Shown: positions 57,291 to 64,000 of the stretch, in pieces
Position numbering within the stretch: position 1 is the stretch's first letter
Layout of the letters: every line of letters begins with the position of its first letter
DNA from: Sternotherus odoratus
Taxonomy: Eukaryota > Chordata > Testudines > Kinosternidae
NCBI GenBank assembly: GCA_032164245.1
Contig: JAVMKO010000002.1
Location: forward strand, 178,938,920 to 179,002,919
Length of the DNA stretch: 64,000 nucleotides
Reading direction: 5' to 3'
Notes under the pieces: generated by a model
The model's database searches: none
The model's input: only the letters and a program-made list of their open reading frames with translations
Told to the model about the DNA's origin: nothing
Position numbers and translations under genes: made by a program

Positions 57291-59400
57291 AAGTTTAAAA
57301 CCTTGACTTTAAAATAGTTTCAGGTATTATACCTATCCTTAAGTCCCTCTGCATTTGGAGGGGTTGGGGAAGTGCAGGGAAAGGAGAAGGACCTTTTACA
57401 ATTTATAATCGTGCTGCCCCTATTGCTATGTGATATACCCATTATCTAAAGAGGAAAGTTATTAACTCCACAGCTAGACATTAAAGCTGACTAGACAGAA
57501 TACTTTTGAATTGAAAAGTAAACAAATTGGGGAAATAAGGGGGGGGGACTTCTTTTCCCTCCTCTGTCTTACCTATAGTAAATCTGGGTGTTACTTGGTA
57601 ATAACAGAAGTGAAGTCATTCTGAAATAGAAGTATTTATGTGGGAAGGTGGTTTAAGTTGGCAGTGTCCCTTTAGAATCATAATTCACTTGACCATGGTC
57701 ACAGAGCAAGTCACTAATAGAAAAAGGAATTCTGACTTCCAGTAACCTGTTGCTATAACCACAAGTTACCGTGCCTTTTTCTCAGATGATATTGGAATTC
57801 GGCATAGTCATTTATGATCTAATTGTAGGAAATGCTACTGCTTTAGTTTTAAGGTTTTTATAGGAATAACACTGGCTGGTCAGGTGACAGCATTGCCAGT
57901 TACAATGCTGAAATAGAGGCAAGTAAAATGGCCAGTTTTAGTAACATAAAACTGTCACATAGACATGAGTCTAGGCAGGTAGTCCTTAATTAGGGTGAAC
58001 CAATTATACTAATAATCCATGTGGCACAGCTATTTTTTGTCATGAAGTACCAGCAAGCTGCCTGTAGCAGCACGGATCCTACTCAGCAGTCCAGTGGCAC
58101 AAATTCAACCTTCACACCCAGCCTCTTCCTCCCTCTCAAGTTCAGAGTGCTCACAAATCATACACCAGAAGCCAGCAGCTACCTATAGTCACACTATTGG
58201 GTTGGTTAACCCTACTCAGTGCTACCAGGATTTTGTGTAGCCATCCCCATCTTGATTTCTTGAAAGTGTCAAGGCACTGCCCTGCAGAGATCACTCCCGT
58301 TAAGCATACCACACACCAGTACTTGTAGAGTGGAAAGAAAAAGCTCCTCCTCTTTGGTTATATTGTTCTTTTAGATCTAGCCTTGAGTAAGAGGTGGTAT
58401 ATAAGATATACTTCCATCGGAGCAATGGAGCAATACCTTGGAGGTATTGTGCTTATGGGTGAAATTTCTATTCTTGCTCTTGGTTGGTAATTGATAATTT
58501 GCTGCTGTCCTATAAGAGCAGGAAATTATGACAACCCTTGCTTTGACTCACTCCCCTGACTAATGTGGTCTGGGCCAGAGTCCACAACCTATTCCCTATT
58601 GACCTGCTCTAGTGGAGAACAGCAAGCGCACACAGCCTTCTTATTTCAGCACATCCAGATCCAAGGGCTTTGTAATCTTCACAGGGGTCCACAAGGAGCA
58701 TCTGGGTCCCCTTTATGTTCCTGATCAATCTCTTAGTCCTAGTAACCAGTCCCTCCGATGCCCCTTAATTAGCAAGAGGTATGTTTTTAGATGTAAGGAA
58801 ATAATGAATACAAAAATAAACAAGCTGTCCCAATGGTGCCTGTATGTGAAAGGTTAAAAAGTAATGTGCGATCAAAGCTTAATAGAAAAGCAAAATAAGA
58901 CCGAGCATTCAAAGACAGAAAGATGACTAAAGAAATGTTTGACAATTGTTTCCAGCACAAACTTGCAAATAAAGCCAGTTTATAGTATTTAGGCATTACA
59001 TTGGACAGAATGAATGGCCAAATGTGGAGGGAGATTTTCACATGAATGGTGTGGGAAAGTGAGGTGAGTTGCGGGTGCATGGAATAGGAAAAGACTTTTT
59101 CCCCCCCCCCTGCAATGGAAGTCAATAGCGTCAGGTTTATCAGCTGGCTGTTAACAATCACAGACCTGTTTGGGACCGTACCAAAGTTATCTGTTTACTG
59201 CATCTTGTGTGTCTGCTTCAGCAAATCTACCTATTTTCCATCTGAGATGCTCTCAGATGCTCTCACTTGCACTGTACTCATTGTGTATGCCAAGCAAAGC
59301 AGTAGATATATTGATTTGTTCAAGATAACTTAGAATCACCCTGCTTTGTCTCTACAATTATTTCCCCAAATTCTTGATGTTCACTGTATGTTCATTTTGC
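57291..59400. other. Intronic stretch, possible unnamed repeat at 58.0-58.8 kb
   Basis: 57990-58860 is more GC-rich and has repeat-like character (LTR-like text, with a tatataaga box near 58397), but I could not place ends or a duplication. The rest is plain intron. Confidence 0.4.
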
Positions 59401-59402
59401 TA

Positions 59403-59610
59403 ACATGCAGGGGGCATGCACAAGGAGCAGAAAGAAGGAGCACAGAACTGCCGTGGGAAAGCAAGCTCCACTGGCCCGGGGGGGGGGGGGGGGTACGGGG
59501 GGGACAGGAGGGAAGGGAGAGCCAGCTCCTCCGGCCCCAGGGTGCAGGGGGAGAGCCAGCTCCTCTGGTCACTGGGGAAACAGAAAGTGCCCCTCCAAAA
59601 GCAGCCACAT
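59403..59610 (+). repeat. GC-rich island with poly(G) and a doubled unit
   Basis: A unit ggagagccagctcctcYgg occurs twice (59515-59535 and 59550-59570) around a G run of about 16-18. Frames across it have no protein character. Confidence 0.8.
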
Positions 59611-60188
59611 TTTTATTCTTGTCCATATCCCTGCTAACATGGAATTCACAATGCATTATGGGCCAATTTCTGATCCTTCTGAAATCATTATTGTCATTGA
59701 CTAAGATTGGCCTTCCTTGTTTGCCATTTTACTTGGCATAGAGTGACAATGAGCATCTGTCAACAAAAGCTGACTTAGCTGATGTTAGCTTAGTTGATGG
59801 TCTCTTGCACACCTCATTGAAGAAAGGCCAATTCACTATTGCAATATTGGAACTTGGCTCTAAGTTCACTGCATAGAATCAACTAATGTAGTCAATTTGT
59901 AGGAGGACAGTTTAAAACATGCACTATCATTTGATGAAACTTCAAACCTTATGAACAGCAGCAGTTTTTCTTAAAAATGATACTATAATGTTCATAATTT
60001 AAAAAAAATGTTCTGTCCACTTTGTGCAGATGCTGGTTTGAATCCATTTGACATGGCATCACAACCATCTACAGATATCAGTGGGCTTCAAAATGAAGCT
60101 TAAAATGATTTAGTATCTAACAGAAGAACAACATTTTTTGTTTATTCTGCTTATAGAATTATTGCTTTTGCTGCTCTGCAATAGACTT
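59611..60188. other. Intronic stretch with no identified feature
   Basis: Nothing that I can support. Confidence 0.5.
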
Positions 60189-60473
60189 GGGCTACATCTA
60201 CAGTACCATGGCAAGTTGACCTATGCTTCGCAACTCCAGCTACATAAATAATGTAACTGGAGTCGATGTACCTTAAGTCGACTTACCACAGGGTCTATTC
60301 CAGGGGTGTTTCTCCCTTTGACTTACCTTACTCGTCTTGTTGGGGATAGAGTACAGGGGTTAACCAGAGAGCGATCTGCTGTTGATTTGGCGGGTCTTCA
60401 CTAGATCTGTTAAATCGACCGCTGGTGGATTGATCTCAGAGCATCGATCCCGGCTGTAATATAGATGTAGCCT
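60189..60473. mobile_element. MITE, about 285 bp (Harbinger-type)
   Basis: GGGCTACATCTACAGTA at the left and, on the complement, AGGCTACATCTATATTA at the right form matching termini. Internal text (aagtcgac, taaatcgaccgctggtgg, catcgatcc) is shared in style with the element at 45077-45371. Confidence 0.78.
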
Positions 60474-63400
60474 TAGAAAGCAAAATAACAGCATCATTTA
60501 TGTTTGTGGCCCTGTAAACATTGGGTTTCTATTAATTTCAGGAAATTGAATTTACTAACAGGAGGATTCACAGAAACAAACATTTTATAGAGACAAATAT
60601 CAAGTATTTGAACAAACAAATTTTGAACTTAAAACTAACCGTTTGCACTAGAATCCCGATAAAAAGAGTTAAGCTCATCCAAGCAGGGATCAGAAAAAAT
60701 ACCATGTGACTTGTGTGTGTAATCAAATAGAGCTATGAATACTGAATGTGTACGATGAACTGCTTGTGTACAAAAGATAGGTTAGCAGCTATTCACTGAA
60801 ATGATTCAAGAAATAATTTCAAATAACAAATTAATATGGAAAAATCACAATCTGCATGTGGACAATTTGCAAACAGAAAATTACAGAGGCTCTGTACTAC
60901 ACAGGAATTTCTTCACTGGGGGGAATTCTCAGCTGTCCAGATTCACCAAGTTTTTGGCTACTTTGTGCTGTTAGAGCAGCCTTAAGCAGGCAGAATGAAG
61001 AGGAGGATATGATTCGTTGTTTGGTCCTCCTTTTCTGTTGTCTCATGGAGTAACAAGAAAGTAAAGACAGGAAGTAATTGTTTCTTGAATTTGAAAAGTT
61101 AGGTATCTGATCTAGTCAGCTACAGGAACACTGTTTTGTATTTGAAAGTTAATACTTCATTATTATAATACTGGATTAATGGTGACAATTCTCTATAAAC
61201 AGAAGCATGTAACATCATGGTGGACCACTGTTTAGACCTTCATGGATGGGAATGATGCCATCACTACCCACAGTTGATGCACATACATGGTTGTTTGGAT
61301 TTCTACCTCATGCCATCTGTTCAGATGGCATGGTGCCCACTCACAAATTGGCAAGACCTGTGCCAGCAACAATTGATGTAGATGGATGCACTACAAAACA
61401 CTGCAAGTGGCATCTCTTCTGTAGGAAGTTCCTCACTTTTGAACACAATGTTAATGCAATATAGGGCCTCACAAGCATACTTGAGATTCGAGATGTAAAA
61501 GCCTCTCTGGGTCACCTACCTAACCCGCTGTCATGGAAAAAGAAAAAGGAATAGAAAGAATGGTGTTTACAGTTAGCTGTGAATGGAACCAAAGAGTATA
61601 ACAACTCATTAACAGGGAATAACATAACCTTTTCCAAATTGCGTGCAAAAAAAAAAATAAAACCCTTTACAAATCAATCAAAACAACAAGATTTTTCCTC
61701 ATTTTTAATCTGAGAAAACTTTTTTTTTGTGGGTCGCAGAGTCAGTGACATATGGCCTGAACCAAATCTCACTGAAGTTAATAGGAGTCTTTCCATTGAC
61801 TTCAGTGGACACTGGATTGGTATAATAAAAAGCCCTAACTCATGCGTTTGCTAGCCTCATACTTTTCATGGATAGAATCAGCTCAAGAGCAAATTGCAAC
61901 CGGGGACTTGGATGGCTTCAGGGCTTAGTAATGGCTTTAGGGTTGTAGAGACTCTCACTTCTAGGTCACTGGTTTAAATTCAGCTAAGGACTGTAGTGAC
62001 CAAAATTTATTACTAATGACATTCATAAAGTCTACTGAATAGCTGGGCTAGTGCTCCGGGTCCTTTGCCAAGTGGACAGATGGTCACATCGCCTAGTTGG
62101 TACCTCTGTTGGCAATCTCAGCCAAGAGGCCAAGGACTAAAGTGTCATGGAGAGTGAACTAACTTTTCAGCAGTGTAAGTGGGCCTAGGTCAAAAGATGA
62201 AGGATATTTGCAGTGCAGTGTGAAGAAGTTTCCACTGTTACTTGTTAGTTTTGTACCTGTTCTGTGAATATAGGACTTTACTTACCAACACTGTCAGATT
62301 CCAGTCATTAAAATCACTTTAAAACAAAAAAATAAAATAACATGAGTTGCACCAAGCAAATTCCACAGTATGAAATGGAAATTCCGGAGTATGTGCAAAA
62401 CTAAAGAAACTAGTTGCATGTTTCCCTTTAAGTGTAATTAACCGTAGGAGTGTTGTCATTTTTCCTCTGTGATCTTTTCCCTGTGTATGAATGTCAGTGT
62501 TCAGTCTGAGCATGCTTAGTTGAGTCAGTATGATATCATTTACGTGGGTGAGTTTCCATATATTGGTTTGTGGGAGGCATGGTATTTTGCTGATTGTTAA
62601 TCTGGAGATATTGCCAAAACCTTAGTCTGAATTTCACAGAAGTAACACTGATTATCTTTTGCTTCCTACAGGGAACCCAGTAGGAAAAAGCCAGCTAAGC
62701 CTTAAAAAAGTAAGATAACAGATCAGAACAGTGTTTTGACTGAAAAAATTGCATTTATAAATTTTCATAAATTCAAACTTCCAAGGATTGTCCTTTAAGG
62801 CAAGAAATCTTTTCTGATATAGATTTAGATTGTGAAAGCTTTTTACACTGGGGAGTGCCTTCATGAATACGAAGTTAATGGTTGAAAGCCGGGCCCCATT
62901 GCAATCAATGGCAAACCTCACATTGACTTCAATAGGCTACGGATTTCAACCATTGTCACTATTCATATAAATTTCACCTATGTAAGGGCTGTATAATTTA
63001 GCCCATAATTTATAGTGATTGAAAGTTTACTTAAGGGCTTTATCTTTTTTTAATATGTGGAGGGTATTTCAGAACATCAGTCACTGCACATTAATTCAAA
63101 GGTGCTAAAAATTTTTTTGCTCCAGTGTATGTCACAAGGTACATTGTGTATTCTGTGGTGGGAAAAAAGTCCTATGTCTATAAACAAATGTTACAATCAA
63201 TGTGTGCAATAGAATTGTGCAGAAACAAAAATTGCACAGATGATAAAAATAGAAAAACAATACTTTTGCTGGTTTTCTGAAAATGAAAACTTTGAGTTTC
63301 CTTCAAATTTTTCAGAGGAGAGTCCGTTTCCGAAGGTATGAACTGTTTTTTGCATTGAAATTTGTTGAAGTCCTTTAGTGCTAATGTGTGAAGAATTCCA

Positions 63401-64000
63401 TTTTACTCTCTGATCCATTTTCTTCATGGAAAATTGTCCCTTTGTGGAAGTAGGAAATTGTCTCCATTGTATAACAGCAGTTTTTCATGAACACACCTGC
63501 AGTTTCACATTGAGCCAAGCAAACATTGATATATTCACATGGTTCTATTGTGTAGATTCATTCAGTTTTAAAAATTGGGGATTACTGAATATGTGGTTAC
63601 CCTGTGGCCCAATCATTCTGAAGAAATCTGAACAGTAGTATACTTGAAAGATTCCTTAAACGTTGGAAACTGATCTGTGTTGTTTACATTCAAATGAATG
63701 GGAGTTTTCTTTTAACGTAACTAGGAGCAGAATTGGATCCTCTTGAGTTGACCAGCACAAAGTAATATTTATAGACAAAAAAGGAGAGGGGTTTTTTTCA
63801 GTTCTAACAAGTTCATTCTTAAAAGACACATTGCTGTAACCATGAAAACCTGTGTGACTACAGTTTGTCACACTGAACTTCAATGAGTCCTGATAAGAAG
63901 CCAGTCAGTGGATATTCATTTAGCTAGTGATGATCTGAACTCCAGCTGATTGTCCTAGCAGCTGTGACTTCATTACCATTAGAAAGGCATACAGCCAAGC
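60474..64000. other. Intronic stretch to the window edge
   Basis: AT-rich intron. Fragments of a common amniote repeat (ttgacttcagtggacactgg near 61796, and ttgacttcaataggctacgg near 62923) are present. No exon, RNA gene or intact element was found. Confidence 0.5.

Noticed and set aside
59403..59704. GC-rich block as a CpG-island promoter
   Set aside because: The content is a G run with a doubled 20-bp unit, and no gene starts nearby. A low-complexity repeat is the simpler reading.

Overview
This is a stretch of vertebrate nuclear DNA, most likely from a turtle; a crocodilian is the next-best guess. It is AT-rich and almost entirely intronic. Its interspersed repeats are CR1-type LINEs, a tRNA-headed SINE, Penelope-like elements with a GIY-YIG endonuclease, PIF/Harbinger, hAT and palindromic DNA transposons, Gypsy-type LTR elements and a few MIR-like remnants. 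That mix fits a non-avian archosauromorph. Species and family assignments come from recognition, not from a database search.

The host gene is DGKB (diacylglycerol kinase beta) on the plus strand. Three consecutive coding exons are present: 3774-3859, 6891-6980 and 12565-12725. All have GT-AG splice sites and compatible phases. They encode the glycine-rich core of the catalytic domain (GGDGTVGW, then [11 protein letters not shown]) and the start of the accessory domain. Everything after 12725 is intron: the next expected exon was not found in the remaining 51 kb.

Region by region. 1-12.7 kb: a CR1 3' end, a hAT element with a SINE nested in it, the three DGKB exons, a reverse CR1, a 511-bp hAT element with a perfect 8-bp target duplication, and a hairpin-shaped Penelope end. 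12.7-22 kb: a solo LTR with a 5-bp duplication, a LINE reverse-transcriptase fragment, another Penelope end, and a local duplication with a palindrome. 22.05-27.08 kb: a 5-kb PIF/Harbinger transposon with an open 447-aa transposase, a two-exon Myb/SANT-like partner gene on the opposite strand, and a third open frame lying antisense in the partner's intron. A 421-bp Penelope end is inserted in that same intron with a 13-bp target duplication. 30-36 kb: an unusual GC-rich island carrying four direct copies of a short protein kinase C exon (closest to PRKCG), one joined to an exon-1-like coding piece, next to a purine minisatellite that holds a solo LTR. This is followed by a LINE and a decayed Gypsy gag of the SCAN-like type. 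37-42 kb: a palindromic DNA transposon with a GC minisatellite inside, and a young non-autonomous LTR retrotransposon with a SCAN-like gag remnant. 43-57 kb: three further Penelope copies, one hairpin insertion, several small DNA transposons, MIR-like remnants and minisatellites. 57-64 kb: mostly plain intron with one MITE.

The Harbinger proteins form one functional unit: the transposase and its Myb-like DNA-binding partner act together in this superfamily. The other elements are independent insertions into the DGKB introns.
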